Positions 34,285 through 44,006 of a stretch of 64,000 bases of DNA are shown piece by piece. Made by a program: the position numbers and the translations under genes. The stretch spans positions 682,001-746,000 of the forward strand of contig CP172318.1 in the NCBI GenBank assembly GCA_044336205.1, in the 5' to 3' direction. The first letter of the stretch is position 1; each line of letters begins with the position of its first letter. The notes beneath the pieces were generated by a model. That model saw only the letters and a list, made by a program, of their open reading frames with translations, had not been told where the DNA came from and made no database searches. The stretch is from Ruoffia sp044336205 (GTDB taxonomy: Bacteria; Bacillota; Bacilli; Lactobacillales; Aerococcaceae).

Positions 34285-34872
34285 TTACTTATCTGAATAG
34301 GCGAATGCACGAGCTAGCTTGGTTTCAGATTGTTGGTAACTAATATTAAAGCGTTCTAGTAATGCGCTAAATTGAGTGAAACCACGTTCGATATCATCCG
34401 ATTCTAACTCTAATTCAAAATCGCTATGATGACTAAAATCTGTAGCATCTAATGCATAAAGACCTTCATCAGACTCTATATAATATCTAGTCGTTTTAAA
34501 ACTTTGTGTGGGTTGAATTGACAACCAGTGGATGTTTTGTTTATTAATAAAATCTTGCATCTCTTTGGCATGAATCAATGTTGGAGTGATGTAAATTGGA
34601 ATAGTTGAAAGAGGCTCTGGATTATGTTGAGTCAACTCTAGAGAATCAATCTCATTCAGTTGTTGTTTGATAGTCCATTCGCTCGTTTGGTCTTGAAAGA
34701 TTCTTAATCTTAAAGCTGATTTTATCGACTTGAATTGACTATCGTCTGTGTCATAATAGTGGTTAGTTTGAATGATTGCTTTTTCAGCATTTAATTGAAA
34801 GTAATTAATTAATTGTTGGTATTGTTCTTTGGTTAGTAAAGTCTTAAATTCACGTTCTATGGAAGAAACCAT
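34285..34872 (-). CDS. yjbK: CYTH domain protein (YjbK)
   Basis: A 195-residue CYTH/triphosphate tunnel protein; relatives bind or hydrolyse triphosphorylated substrates. The start MVSSIEREFKTLLTKEQY at 34872 has GAAAGGA ahead and supplies the ExExK-like N-terminal element (IEREFK); upstream in-frame codons have no ribosome site. Basic and acidic tunnel residues appear in ALRLRIF, WTIKQQL, TRYYIES and FELELES. Neighbour of the alarmone synthetase relQ, divergently transcribed, as in Bacillus. Confidence 0.85.
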   Translation of the reverse strand: MVSSIEREFKTLLTKEQYQQLINYFQLNAEKAIIQTNHYYDTDDSQFKSIKSALRLRIFQDQTSEWTIKQQLNEIDSLELTQHNPEPLSTIPIYITPTLIHAKEMQDFINKQNIHWLSIQPTQSFKTTRYYIESDEGLYALDATDFSHHSDFELELESDDIERGFTQFSALLERFNISYQQSETKLARAFAYSDK

Positions 34873-35017
34873 GTTAATATCCTTTCTGATATAAATTCGA
34901 TACAATAGATAGGTGGCATAAGATAACTTGTGGTACACTATGATAGCGTAATAGCTATCCTATAATAATTATTAAACATATGCAAACAAATATACTTTAT
35001 TGAAAGATGGTGAAGTA

Positions 35018-35698
35018 ATGGTTGAAGATAATTTCATTGAAAACTGGGATCTATTCCTAGCTCCCTATGAACAAGCCGTTGAAGAATTAAAACTTAAACT
35101 AAAAAATATCCGTAAAGAATATCGAACACTTCATCGGCATGCGCCCATTGAGTTTGTAACTGGCCGTGTCAAAACAAGAGAAAGTATTCTAGAAAAGATG
35201 GACATGCGTTCAATTGCTCCCGAGGACTTGTTAATAGGTGTACAAGATATTGCGGGCATTCGAATTATGTGCCAATTCGTTGAAGATATCTACGAAGTTG
35301 CGGAATTAATTAAAGAGCGAAATGACTTAAAGGTTATTTTAATTCGGGATTATATTAGACATCATAAACCAAGTGGATACAGATCATATCATATGGTGAT
35401 TGAATACCCTGTTCAAAGAATAAATTCGGTGGAGACAGTCATTGTAGAAGTCCAAATTCGTACATTAGCAATGAATTTCTGGGCGACCATTGAGCACTCT
35501 TTGAATTATAAATACCAAGGTGAGTATCCTAACCACATACTTGAACGACTAGAGCGTGCTTCTGAAGCAGCCTTTATGTTAGACCAAGAAATGTCAGAGA
35601 TTCGTGAAGAGATTCGAGAGGCCAATCGTTTCTTTGAAAAGCGTTATGAAGATGCCTATCCGAATAACTTTACAATGGATCAAGAGGTAAACAAATGA
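35018..35698 (+). CDS. relQ: Small alarmone synthetase RelQ (YjbM), GTP pyrophosphokinase
   Basis: Makes (p)ppGpp from ATP and GDP/GTP without a hydrolase domain. The 226 residues begin at ATG 35018, preceded by GATGGTGAAG; the TTG at 35000 lacks a ribosome site. Synthetase motifs are GRVKTRESILEKM, DIAGIRIMCQFVEDIY, SGYRSYHMVIEYPV and VEVQIRTLAMNFWATIEHSL. A C-terminal helical tail (MSEIREEIREANRFFEKRY) fits tetramer formation in this family. The stop overlaps the NAD kinase start. Confidence 0.95.
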   Translation: MVEDNFIENWDLFLAPYEQAVEELKLKLKNIRKEYRTLHRHAPIEFVTGRVKTRESILEKMDMRSIAPEDLLIGVQDIAGIRIMCQFVEDIYEVAELIKERNDLKVILIRDYIRHHKPSGYRSYHMVIEYPVQRINSVETVIVEVQIRTLAMNFWATIEHSLNYKYQGEYPNHILERLERASEAAFMLDQEMSEIREEIREANRFFEKRYEDAYPNNFTMDQEVNK

Positions 35699-36528
35699 AG
35701 CCGACAGTAACTATATATTCTAATACCAAAACAGAGTCGCAAAAAATTAAAACAGAACTGATTGAAAAGATAGAACAAACAGAGATTGAGATTGTTGATG
35801 AGCGAGTTAAAGCAGATTATATAATCTCAATTGGTGGTGATGGGACATTCTTATCAGCCTTCCATCACTTCAAGCATTATTTGGATCATTCTAAATTTTT
35901 AGGCATTCATACAGGACATCTCGGATTCTATACGGATTGGTTGAATAATGAGGTAGACCAAGTTGTAGAAGGTATCGTTAATTCAAGAGATAGTCATGTG
36001 TCATATCCATTATTAGATGTAGAGATTTGTCTAAAAGATGGAAGATGCAGAAGGATGTTAGCCTTAAACGAATTCTCCATTCGTTCAACGATGGGAACCA
36101 TGGTAAGTGATATTTATGTTAAAGATTATTTCTTTGAAACATTTAGAGGAGATGGTATTAGTATCTCGACACCGACAGGTTCAACCGGGTTGAACAAATC
36201 CCTAGGTGGAGCAGTGGTCCATCCTAGACTTGATGCGATTCAACTAACAGAGATGGCTTCTATTAATAATAGAGTGTATCGGACATTGAGTTCCCCGATG
36301 ATTATTCCGTCGGATGAGTGGTTTACTCTCAAGCCTGATATGACACAATCGGTTATTCTATCGGTTGACAATCAAAGTTGGCAAAATTATGAAGTCTCAC
36401 ACGTAAATTGTCAGGTGGCTGATGAACGAATTAAATTCGCTAGTTTCCGCCATACTCACTTTTGGGACCGAGTGGAGAATGCTTTTATCGGTCAGAAAAA
36501 CAAACAATATTTTCAAGGTGATTTATGA
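35695..36528 (+). CDS. nadK: NAD kinase
   Basis: Phosphorylates NAD to NADP. The 277 residues contain the diacylglycerol-kinase-like GGDGTFLSAFHHF, GIHTGHLGFYTDW, LNEFSIRS and the phosphate/substrate loop TPTGSTGLNKSLGGAVVHP. Starts as ATGA overlapping relQ and ends as ATGA overlapping the next lipoprotein gene, so relQ, nadK and the lipoprotein are translationally coupled. Equivalent of Bacillus yjbN. Confidence 0.96.
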   Translation: MKPTVTIYSNTKTESQKIKTELIEKIEQTEIEIVDERVKADYIISIGGDGTFLSAFHHFKHYLDHSKFLGIHTGHLGFYTDWLNNEVDQVVEGIVNSRDSHVSYPLLDVEICLKDGRCRRMLALNEFSIRSTMGTMVSDIYVKDYFFETFRGDGISISTPTGSTGLNKSLGGAVVHPRLDAIQLTEMASINNRVYRTLSSPMIIPSDEWFTLKPDMTQSVILSVDNQSWQNYEVSHVNCQVADERIKFASFRHTHFWDRVENAFIGQKNKQYFQGDL

Positions 36529-37118
36529 AGAAATTATGGAAATTAAATTTAATCATCTTTATGAGTTTCATTCTAGTAGCATGTCAAAGTGATCAGCTAG
36601 AGTTTGAATATACAGCTTTGGATGGTGTGGAACGTATCGATCAAACGATAAGTATACCGTCTGATACAGAATTTTTAAAGATGGATGATTCAGTTAAAAA
36701 AACTCATTACGAGGCATTAGATAAGATTGGGGTTGATGCCCAGAGTCAATATAAGGCATCGGATTATTCTAATATTGAAGAATTAGACTCAGAGAAAGCT
36801 TACATTAAATTTTTGGAATCAAACCAAGAAGAGGCTAAAATTATGTATATTGGTTTTGATGAATGTCCATGGTGTAAAGCATTCTCACCTAAAATTAATC
36901 AAATTGCTAGTGAATTTGATTTACCAATATATTATTATAATACACGGAGTAGGTCTGAAGATTTGACTTACATGCAAATTATGGAAAATTTCCAAGTTGA
37001 AACGGTTCCATACGTATTTATTATGGTTGAAGGTGAGCCTATGGAGCGAATCAACCATTTGTCATCCATGCAACAAATAGAGGACTTTTTCAGTCTTTTC
37101 AATGAAAAATATAGATAA
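36525..37118 (+). CDS. Thioredoxin-like lipoprotein
   Basis: A 197-residue protein with a lipoprotein signal peptide: KKLWKLNLIIFMSFILVAC with the lipobox cysteine at residue 20. The second half has a thioredoxin-type active site DECPWCKAF and a later cis-proline region VETVPYVFIMVEG, so it probably acts in thiol-disulfide exchange outside the membrane. I cannot assign a named family. Its ATGA overlap with NAD kinase and nearness to spxH give the region a redox flavour. Confidence 0.8.
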   Translation: MKKLWKLNLIIFMSFILVACQSDQLEFEYTALDGVERIDQTISIPSDTEFLKMDDSVKKTHYEALDKIGVDAQSQYKASDYSNIEELDSEKAYIKFLESNQEEAKIMYIGFDECPWCKAFSPKINQIASEFDLPIYYYNTRSRSEDLTYMQIMENFQVETVPYVFIMVEGEPMERINHLSSMQQIEDFFSLFNEKYR

Positions 37119-37145
37119 ATAAAATAAAAAGATAGGGCCGATACA

Positions 37146-38045
37146 TTGATATTAAGTTGGAATTATTCAAAGACACAGGCGCAAAGTATTAAGAACTTTT
37201 TGCGTGATGAAGGGATACCAAGAAATTTTGTTAAAGTTGTAAAGCATGGTGGTGGGCAAATTCTTTTAAATAATGTTGAAGTAACAGTCAGAACGAATAT
37301 GGTTAAAGGGGATGAGCTTATCATTAAAGCTCCCGATGAGATTGGCCATGACACTGTTCAACCTTCATCAATCCCGATAGAAGTTGCCTATGAAGATCGG
37401 GATTTCTTAATTGTGAATAAGCCAAGTGATGTCGTATCGATACCCTCGAGGCAAAACCCCGACAGTTCTATGGCAAATCGAATTAAAGGATACTATGTGA
37501 GTAATAATTATGCAGATCAAGTGATTCATATAGTAACCAGGTTAGACCGAGATACGTCGGGCTTAATGTTAATTGCCAAGCATCGTTTGGCTCATGCTTA
37601 TATGGATCGTTTAATTCAAGTAAGGCAAATAAAGAAAATATACTATGGAATATCTCACCGTTCAGATTGGCCAGACCATGGACACATAGATGCCCCTATT
37701 GCACGTAATCCTGAATCGATTATTAGCCGAATTGTTGACGAAAGTGGGCAAAATGCTTTAACTGAATACTGGGTGGAAAAAATTGTAGACGGAGCAAGTC
37801 TATTACGAATACAACTTCATACCGGAAGAACCCATCAGATTCGTGTTCACTTATCTCATATGGGTGGCCCTCTTGTAGGGGATGATTTATATGGAGGACG
37901 CCATTATGAGAATTTGGATCGCCAGGCATTACATTGTGGGGAATTAGAGTTTATACATCCCTTTACTAATAAGTTAATTAATGTGAAGCAACCCATCGCA
38001 AAAGACATGTATAACTGGTTGCAAGTAAGAGAAGGAGGAAAATAA
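37146..38045 (+). CDS. RluA family pseudouridine synthase (YjbO)
   Basis: Isomerises uridine in RNA. The 299 residues have an S4-like N-terminal part (SIKNFLRDEGIPRNFVKVV, GGQILLNN, GDELIIKAP), then the catalytic core with YEDRDFLIVNKPSDVVSIPS, the catalytic aspartate in VTRLDRDTSGLML, and LHTGRTHQIRVHLSHMG. Start TTG at 37146 with a weak ribosome site (GATAGGG). Order after NAD kinase equals Bacillus yjbN-yjbO. The exact RNA target cannot be told from the sequence. Confidence 0.93.
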   Translation: MILSWNYSKTQAQSIKNFLRDEGIPRNFVKVVKHGGGQILLNNVEVTVRTNMVKGDELIIKAPDEIGHDTVQPSSIPIEVAYEDRDFLIVNKPSDVVSIPSRQNPDSSMANRIKGYYVSNNYADQVIHIVTRLDRDTSGLMLIAKHRLAHAYMDRLIQVRQIKKIYYGISHRSDWPDHGHIDAPIARNPESIISRIVDESGQNALTEYWVEKIVDGASLLRIQLHTGRTHQIRVHLSHMGGPLVGDDLYGGRHYENLDRQALHCGELEFIHPFTNKLINVKQPIAKDMYNWLQVREGGK

Positions 38046-38048
38046 TTA

Positions 38049-39413
38049 ATGGAAATATTTGAACGATCATTTGAAGAGAGTCTTGAATCTTTTAAGAAAC
38101 TACTTAGAGAGAATCGAATGACAAGGTTTAGGACTGAGTTTCTTGCCTTACACTACTTTGACCAGAGTAAGATTTTTACTACATTGGATGAGGAAGATCG
38201 AGAGAAAATTTACCAATATTTATCCCCTTCTGAATTGGCTGACTTGTTTGATTCACTAGAAGCACAAGATGAAGAAATTGATATGTACTTTGATGAGATG
38301 AGTAATCCATATGCTGCAACGGTTCTAGCTGAGATGTATGCGGATAATGCGGTGGATGTACTGAATAACTTAAAAGACCGTGAGCGAGTTAATATCTATA
38401 TGCATCTAATGCCTGTTGAAAGTGCTCGTGAGATTAGTACTTTAATTAATTATCTAGATGAGACAGCAGGTTCAATTATGACCACTGAATTCATTTCTGT
38501 CAAAGAGGACTTAACCTTAGGCGCTGCTTATCAAGCTCTTAGAAATCAAGCCATTAAAGCAGAAACAATCTATTATGTCTATGTCGTTGATGAGATTAAC
38601 CGCTTAGTTGGTGTTATCTCACTAAGAGATCTAATTATTAATGATGAGGAAAAAATCCTTCGAGATGTAATGAATCGTCGTATTATTTCAGTGCAAGTGA
38701 ACGATAATCAGGAAGAAGTAGCTAGAATGGTGCAAGACTATGACTTACTTGCACTACCAGTTATTGGATTTGATAGAGAGCTCTTAGGTGTCATTACCGT
38801 TGATGACGTTTTAGACGTTATGCAAGAAGAATCTGATAGTGACTACTCAGGGTTAGCCGCGGTTGACGTTAGTGAGATCCATGATACACCGATGTCTGCA
38901 GCTCGAAGTCGCTTGCCTTGGTTAGTTACCTTATTATTCTTAGGATTAGGAACTGCGACGCTCATTAGTCAATATGACCAGATTATACAAGAAGCAAGTG
39001 TTTTATCTGCTTTTGTCACTTTAATTACTGGTACTGCTGGTAATGCGGGAACACAGTCTTTAGCGGTAGCTATTAGAAAACTATCTAATAAAGGTGAAGA
39101 GGATTCATTCTTTGGTTCTTTCACCTTTGAAGTGATTACCGGTTTATTCACAGGTGTCATCGTTGGGCTGACTGTTATGTTAATTGTACTTGTTTGGAAG
39201 AGAAACTTAGCATTAGGCGCAGTAGTTGGTACTGCAATGATGTCGGCCATTATCGTAGCGAACCTTGCTGGGGCTTTTATACCTAAACTAATGGACAAGA
39301 TTGGGTTTGATCCAGCAGTAGCAAGTGGCCCCTTTATCACTACATTGAGTGACTTAACGTCTGTATTTATTTACTTTACAATCGCTCAGCTAGCATTGTC
39401 TTCGATTATGTAA
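38049..39413 (+). CDS. mgtE: Magnesium transporter MgtE
   Basis: Magnesium channel/transporter gated by cytoplasmic magnesium. The 454 residues show the N domain (about 15-130, helical, with YLSPSELADLFDSL), two CBS motifs (about 135-255, with DETAGSIMTTEF and GVISLRDLI), and five C-terminal membrane helices with the pore segment TLITGTAGNAGTQSLAV. It follows the pseudouridine synthase by three bases. No M-box riboswitch is seen ahead, since it is transcribed from upstream genes. Confidence 0.96.
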   Translation: MEIFERSFEESLESFKKLLRENRMTRFRTEFLALHYFDQSKIFTTLDEEDREKIYQYLSPSELADLFDSLEAQDEEIDMYFDEMSNPYAATVLAEMYADNAVDVLNNLKDRERVNIYMHLMPVESAREISTLINYLDETAGSIMTTEFISVKEDLTLGAAYQALRNQAIKAETIYYVYVVDEINRLVGVISLRDLIINDEEKILRDVMNRRIISVQVNDNQEEVARMVQDYDLLALPVIGFDRELLGVITVDDVLDVMQEESDSDYSGLAAVDVSEIHDTPMSAARSRLPWLVTLLFLGLGTATLISQYDQIIQEASVLSAFVTLITGTAGNAGTQSLAVAIRKLSNKGEEDSFFGSFTFEVITGLFTGVIVGLTVMLIVLVWKRNLALGAVVGTAMMSAIIVANLAGAFIPKLMDKIGFDPAVASGPFITTLSDLTSVFIYFTIAQLALSSIM

Positions 39414-39434
39414 GTTCTAATCACGCAGAAAACT

Positions 39435-39476
39435 AAAACATCGAGCCTTTATTTTATATAGAGGCTCGATGTTTAT
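39435..39476. terminator. Terminator between mgtE and the convergent GNAT gene
   Basis: AAACATCGAGCCT pairs with AGGCTCGATGTTT over an AT-rich loop, followed by ATTTTC; it may act in both directions. Confidence 0.85.
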
Positions 39477-39497
39477 TTTCAATAATTGGTAAATGGT

Positions 39498-39944
39498 TTA
39501 TAAGTTTTTGGCCATATCATGATGAGGTATGTTAGCATCTAGATATCCTTCAGGGCTAGTAATTTTGTAGCCGAGTTTTTCATAAAAGGGAATCGCCGTG
39601 TCTTGAGCAGAGAGAATTAGGTGTTTGATAGGAAAGTGTGACGCTCTTGACCATCGCTCAATTTCTTGCATAAGTTGATAGCCAACATGTTGGCCACGGT
39701 ATTCCTTCAGAACAGCGACCCGTTGTAACTTGGCGAGTGTGTTATCCTCTTTAAGCATAATTCGAGCCGTAGCCACGGCTTCATGATTTGAATTATAAGC
39801 AATCACGTGTATTAACTGTGAGTCTAGCCCGTCAATCTCTAACTCTGGACTGACCGATTGTTCTTCGATAAAAACTTTTCGCCTAATTTGCAAGGCATCA
39901 TTAATTTGATCTATATCTCCATTGCTTATCCATTTAAAATTCAT
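39498..39944 (-). CDS. GNAT family N-acetyltransferase
   Basis: A 148-residue acetyltransferase of the ElaA/YjcF-like type: DALQIRRKVFIEEQSV near the N-terminus, ATARIMLKEDNTLAKLQRVAV, the acetyl-CoA loop EYRGQHVGYQLMQEIE and IPFYEKLGYKI. Substrate unknown. ATG with TTGGAGGAG ahead. A single gene convergent to mgtE. Confidence 0.9.
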   Translation of the reverse strand: MNFKWISNGDIDQINDALQIRRKVFIEEQSVSPELEIDGLDSQLIHVIAYNSNHEAVATARIMLKEDNTLAKLQRVAVLKEYRGQHVGYQLMQEIERWSRASHFPIKHLILSAQDTAIPFYEKLGYKITSPEGYLDANIPHHDMAKNL

Positions 39945-40039
39945 TTATTCTCCTCCAAGTTTTCATGTATAATATGAGTTAACTATAGCATTTATTAGAT
40001 AACAATTAAAAGAACAAAAAGAAGATAGGTGGAATAATA

Positions 40040-41095
40040 TTGAAATTATCAAAAGAATCATTACAACGACTAGAAAGCATTGCAGAATTAACATCGATTC
40101 CTTCGCCGACAGGGAATACAGGTGAAATCATCGCTTTCTTGGCTAATAAGTTTACTGATATGGGAGTGGATTATGAACTTACAGCTAAAGGTGCCTTATT
40201 AGTAACAATAAAAGGACAAGATGATACTAATCATCGGTTTATGACTGCTCACGTTGATACGCTTGGAGCTATGGTTCGAGCGATTAAACCAAATGGGCGA
40301 TTAAAGATTGATTTAATTGGAGGCTTCACATACAACGCCATCGAAGGTGAATATTGTACCATCCATTCGAGCTTGTCTGATTCGACCTATAGTGGGACAA
40401 TTCTCATGCATCAAACAAGTGTCCATGTATATAAAGATGCTAGAACAGCAGAAAGAAACCAAGACAATATGGAAGTGCGATTAGATTATCAAGTTGAATC
40501 AATGAAGGATGTGCAAGAATTAGGTATTCAAGTCGGCGATTTTATTTCCTTTGATCCAAGGGTAGTAATCACTGAAGATGGCTTTATTAAGTCACGTCAC
40601 CTTGATGATAAAGTGAGTGTGTCATTGCTGATGGAGACAATCGATGCCATACATTCAGGTGAGTTAACTTTAGCACATACGACACATTTTTATATCTCAA
40701 CGAATGAAGAGATTGGTTATGGTGGTAATTCAAATATTGATCCAAAAGTTAAGGAATATGTAGCCATCGATATGGGAGCTATGGGAGATGACCAATTAAC
40801 CGATGAGTATTCAGTGTCGATCTGTGCTAAGGACGGATCAGGCCCTTATCATCTTGAATTAAGAAGCCACTTGGTTAATTTATGTCAATCAAACGAGATT
40901 GATTACCGAGTAGATATATACCCATTCTATTCAAGTGATGCCTCGGCAGCAATGCGTGCAGGAGCAGATGTTCGCCATGGGCTGATTGGTGCGGGGATAG
41001 ATTCCAGTCACGCATATGAACGAACTCATTCAAAGTCAGTGAATGCAACCTTAGAATTAATACAACGTTACTTAGAATCAGAGATGTTCTCATAA
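40040..41095 (+). CDS. M42 family metallopeptidase
   Basis: A 351-residue M42 aminopeptidase, a second member beside the fragment at the window start. Metal and catalytic residues of the family are seen in TAHVDTLG, SRHLDDKVSV, TNEEIGYGG, AIDMGAMGDDQ and IDSSHAYERTHS. Start TTG at 40040 with GATAGGTGG ahead. Members remove N-terminal residues from peptides or act as deblocking enzymes; specificity is not readable. It is a single gene. Confidence 0.92.
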   Translation: MKLSKESLQRLESIAELTSIPSPTGNTGEIIAFLANKFTDMGVDYELTAKGALLVTIKGQDDTNHRFMTAHVDTLGAMVRAIKPNGRLKIDLIGGFTYNAIEGEYCTIHSSLSDSTYSGTILMHQTSVHVYKDARTAERNQDNMEVRLDYQVESMKDVQELGIQVGDFISFDPRVVITEDGFIKSRHLDDKVSVSLLMETIDAIHSGELTLAHTTHFYISTNEEIGYGGNSNIDPKVKEYVAIDMGAMGDDQLTDEYSVSICAKDGSGPYHLELRSHLVNLCQSNEIDYRVDIYPFYSSDASAAMRAGADVRHGLIGAGIDSSHAYERTHSKSVNATLELIQRYLESEMFS

Positions 41096-41187
41096 TAAAA
41101 TAATTAAAAATAAGGTGTAATAGCCTAATAAATTTGCTACTATAGTATATACATGAATAAGGACTAGATATGATAGGAGTGATAGCT

Positions 41188-41838
41188 GTGGGGGATATAT
41201 CGTCAAGTTTATTTGGTTACAATAAAGGCCAAGTTGATTTAATGCTTAACCAACAAAATGAAAAGATAAAATCATTAGAAAATAAAATCAGTGAATTAGA
41301 AAATCAGTTGCAAAGCTATGTAGAGATGGAATCAGCATTGAAAGAGGGAATTGTTGATGCCAGAGCTAAGGGTAGTGAGATTATTAATGAGGCAACCATT
41401 AAAGCTGATCAACTAATTAATGAAACAAATGAACAACTCGCCCAACGCAAAGAGGATCTTGTTCACCATGGGAATGATTTGTTAAATAGTGGAATTGCGC
41501 TTAAGCATCGTTTAGATTTTATGAAAGATGAGATGCGTGATATGATTGATCAAGTTTCTGTTTTTATTGAAGATACAGATTTTGATCGTGTCTTTCCAGA
41601 AACGGAGATTGAAACATTTAGACAATCCATTAAAGAATATTCTGATGGTGAAGTAGCGGCTAAGTCAGTTAGCGAAGATAAATCAATGCCAGAAAGCTCA
41701 TTATCAGAAGAGGAAAAACGTGAATTAGAAAAATTAATTCATGAAGTGATTGCTAATGATGCGAGTGCAAAAGAAGAAGTAGTGGTTGAAAATACTCATG
41801 AAAAGAAATTAATTAACTTAAGAACATTGAATGGTTAA
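41188..41838 (+). CDS. DivIVA/GpsB-like coiled-coil protein
   Basis: A 216-residue protein whose N-terminus, SSSLFGYNKGQVDLMLNQQN, resembles the lipid/membrane-binding F-x-GY-x-x-x-VD head of DivIVA-type proteins, followed by coiled coil (KIKSLENKISELENQLQSYV), a helical part and an acidic tail. GTG at 41188 is chosen because AGGAG at 41175-41179 is eight bases ahead; ATG at 41170 with AAGGA is possible and would add six residues. Such proteins organise cell division or poles; the role here is inferred from the head region only. It lies upstream of prfC. Confidence 0.6.
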   Translation: MGDISSSLFGYNKGQVDLMLNQQNEKIKSLENKISELENQLQSYVEMESALKEGIVDARAKGSEIINEATIKADQLINETNEQLAQRKEDLVHHGNDLLNSGIALKHRLDFMKDEMRDMIDQVSVFIEDTDFDRVFPETEIETFRQSIKEYSDGEVAAKSVSEDKSMPESSLSEEEKRELEKLIHEVIANDASAKEEVVVENTHEKKLINLRTLNG

Positions 41839-41929
41839 ACGCATATTAGATGAACAATGCAAAGATTAGAAGTAATCATTTGTATTGTTCGATTTTTTTG
41901 ATTAAGACAAGAAGAAAGGACGTAAATAT

Positions 41930-43516
41930 TTGGTAAAACAATTAGAAAATGAAGTAAAGAGCAGACGCACCTTCGCGATTATCTCTCACCCGGATGCGGG
42001 TAAGACAACTATTACAGAAGCAATGCTTTTATTCAGTGGGGCTATTCGTGAAGCAGGTACTGTTAAAGCCAAAGGTAAGAAATCTACTAAGTTTGCTAAG
42101 TCAGACTGGATGGAAATTGAAAAACAAAGAGGTATTTCAGTTACAAGTTCGGTAATGCAAGTAGATTATGATGGATTTCACGTGAATATTGTCGATACAC
42201 CTGGGCACGAGGACTTCTCGGAAGATACATATCGAACCCTCATGGCGGTAGATGCTGCCGTGATGGTGATTGACTCAGGTAAGGGGATCGAGCCACAAAC
42301 TAAGCGATTATTCGAAGTTGTGAGTCATCGTGGTATTCCAGTCTTTACTTTTATTAATAAGCTAGACCGTGATGGGCGAGAGCCACTTGAATTAGTGGCT
42401 GAACTGGAAGAAGTATTAGGAATTGATGCCTATCCTATGAACTGGCCTATGGGCATGGGAAGAACACTTTTAGGCTTGTATGACTTATATAATAATCGTG
42501 TCGAATTACGTCAACACGAAGACGATGACAGTGATGACATTTATATTCCGTTAGACGAATTCGGTGATGCTGAGGGGAATCATGACTTTAAGCAATCATC
42601 GATCTATACTCAGGCCCTAGAAGATGCTCAGCTACTGCATGAAGCTGGAAATCAATACGACAAAGAAAAAATTGATAATGGGGAGTTAACACCCGTCTTT
42701 TTTGGATCAGCTTTAACTGGCTTTGGTGTTCAAACTTTCTTTGATGCATTTGTGGACTTAGCACCGGCGCCATCAAGCATACCATTTGAAGATGGTGAAG
42801 AGATTGAACCATGGGATGAGGAGTTCACTGGCTTTGTATTCAAAATTCAAGCGAATATGAACCCAGCTCATCGCGATCGTATTGCCTTTATTCGTATCGC
42901 ATCCGGTGAGTTTGAACCCGGCATTAACGTGACATTGAACCGAACGCAGAAGAAGATGCGGATGGCTCATACGACACAATTTATGGCAGATACACGAGAG
43001 GAAGTATCAACCGCTGTAGCTGGTGATATTATTGGCTTATATGATACAGGGAATTTACAAATAGGTGATACGCTCTACTCAGGTAAGAAAGCTCATCAAT
43101 TCCCGCCATTGCCTCAATTTACTCCAGAAATTTTTATGAGGGTTAGTCCTAAAAATGTGATGAAGCAAAAATCATTCCATAAAGGAATTGAACAATTAGT
43201 TCAAGAAGGTGCGATTCAGCTTTATAAAACTTTCCATACTGAAGAATATATTATTGGGGCGGTAGGGCAATTACAATTTGAAGTATTTCAATACCGGTTA
43301 TTGAATGAATATAATTCAGAAGTCGTAATGACCCCAATGGGGAATAAAATAGCAAGATGGATAGATCCAGATGACTTGAATCCAAATATGTCATCGAGTC
43401 GTAACTTATTAGTACGTGATCGCTTTGGAGCACCGGTATTCTTGTTTGAGAATACTTTTGCCGAGAACTGGTTTAAAGATAAATACCCAGATGTTAAATT
43501 AGAAACACTTCTATAA
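41930..43516 (+). CDS. prfC: Peptide chain release factor 3
   Basis: A GTPase that recycles class I release factors. The 528 residues have G1 SHPDAGKTT, G2 EKQRGISVTSSVM, G3 DTPGHEDF, G4 INKLDRDGREP and the RF3-specific C-terminal part with GPLQFEVF-like GAVGQLQFEVFQYRL. Start TTG at 41930 with GAAAGGA ahead. Length is normal for RF3. Confidence 0.96.
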   Translation: MVKQLENEVKSRRTFAIISHPDAGKTTITEAMLLFSGAIREAGTVKAKGKKSTKFAKSDWMEIEKQRGISVTSSVMQVDYDGFHVNIVDTPGHEDFSEDTYRTLMAVDAAVMVIDSGKGIEPQTKRLFEVVSHRGIPVFTFINKLDRDGREPLELVAELEEVLGIDAYPMNWPMGMGRTLLGLYDLYNNRVELRQHEDDDSDDIYIPLDEFGDAEGNHDFKQSSIYTQALEDAQLLHEAGNQYDKEKIDNGELTPVFFGSALTGFGVQTFFDAFVDLAPAPSSIPFEDGEEIEPWDEEFTGFVFKIQANMNPAHRDRIAFIRIASGEFEPGINVTLNRTQKKMRMAHTTQFMADTREEVSTAVAGDIIGLYDTGNLQIGDTLYSGKKAHQFPPLPQFTPEIFMRVSPKNVMKQKSFHKGIEQLVQEGAIQLYKTFHTEEYIIGAVGQLQFEVFQYRLLNEYNSEVVMTPMGNKIARWIDPDDLNPNMSSSRNLLVRDRFGAPVFLFENTFAENWFKDKYPDVKLETLL

Positions 43517-43537
43517 AATAAATAATTCTATTAAAGT

Positions 43538-43571
43538 AAATGATGATAAACTTACTATCATCATTTTTTCT
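43538..43571 (+). terminator. Intrinsic terminator after prfC
   Basis: AAATGATGATA at 43538-43548 pairs with TATCATCATTT at 43556-43566, followed by TTTCTTATT. Confidence 0.8.
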
Positions 43572-43645
43572 TATTAAATTATAAAGGTAAATTTGTGTTA
43601 TTAATTAAGTATCCTCGGTAATATTTTCATTTCAAGAGATTTATA

Positions 43646-43674
43646 TTGTTCAAAGCAGAAAAAAATGGTATTCT
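43646..43674 (+). promoter_or_regulatory. Promoter of ptsHI
   Basis: TTGTTC at 43646-43651 and TATTCT at 43669-43674, spacer 17 bases; about 65 bases before ptsH. Confidence 0.5.
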
Positions 43675-43739
43675 TATATAAGGAAGGGTTTTAGTCATAA
43701 AACTCGTATTAAAATTTCATTCATAAAGGAGATTTTCAT

Positions 43740-44006
43740 ATGGAAAAGAAAGAATTTAACGTTGTTGCTGAAACTGGAATCCACGCACGTCCAGCTACTT
43801 TATTGGTACAAACTGCAAGCAAGTTTGCATCAGATATTAACTTAGAATATAAAGGTAAGTCAGTAAACTTAAAATCAATCATGGGTGTAATGTCATTAGG
43901 TGTTGGCCAAGGTGCTGACGTAACAATTACTGCTGAAGGTGACGATGAGAAAGAAGCAATCGAAGCAATAGCTGAAACAATGAAAAAAGAAGGATTGTCA
44001 GAATAA
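43740..44006 (+). CDS. ptsH: Phosphocarrier protein HPr
   Basis: HPr carries phosphate from Enzyme I to the sugar-specific PTS components. The 88 residues contain the active histidine in ETGIHARPATLLVQ and the regulatory serine region NLKSIMGVMSLG, the target of HPr kinase in Firmicutes. AAGGAG precedes the ATG. The stop shares a base with the ptsI start. Confidence 0.98.
   Translation: MEKKEFNVVAETGIHARPATLLVQTASKFASDINLEYKGKSVNLKSIMGVMSLGVGQGADVTITAEGDDEKEAIEAIAETMKKEGLSE

Noticed and set aside
38969..39340. 123-codon open frame on the minus strand
   Set aside because: It lies wholly inside mgtE in the region encoding membrane helices and mirrors it; no ribosome site or family signal.
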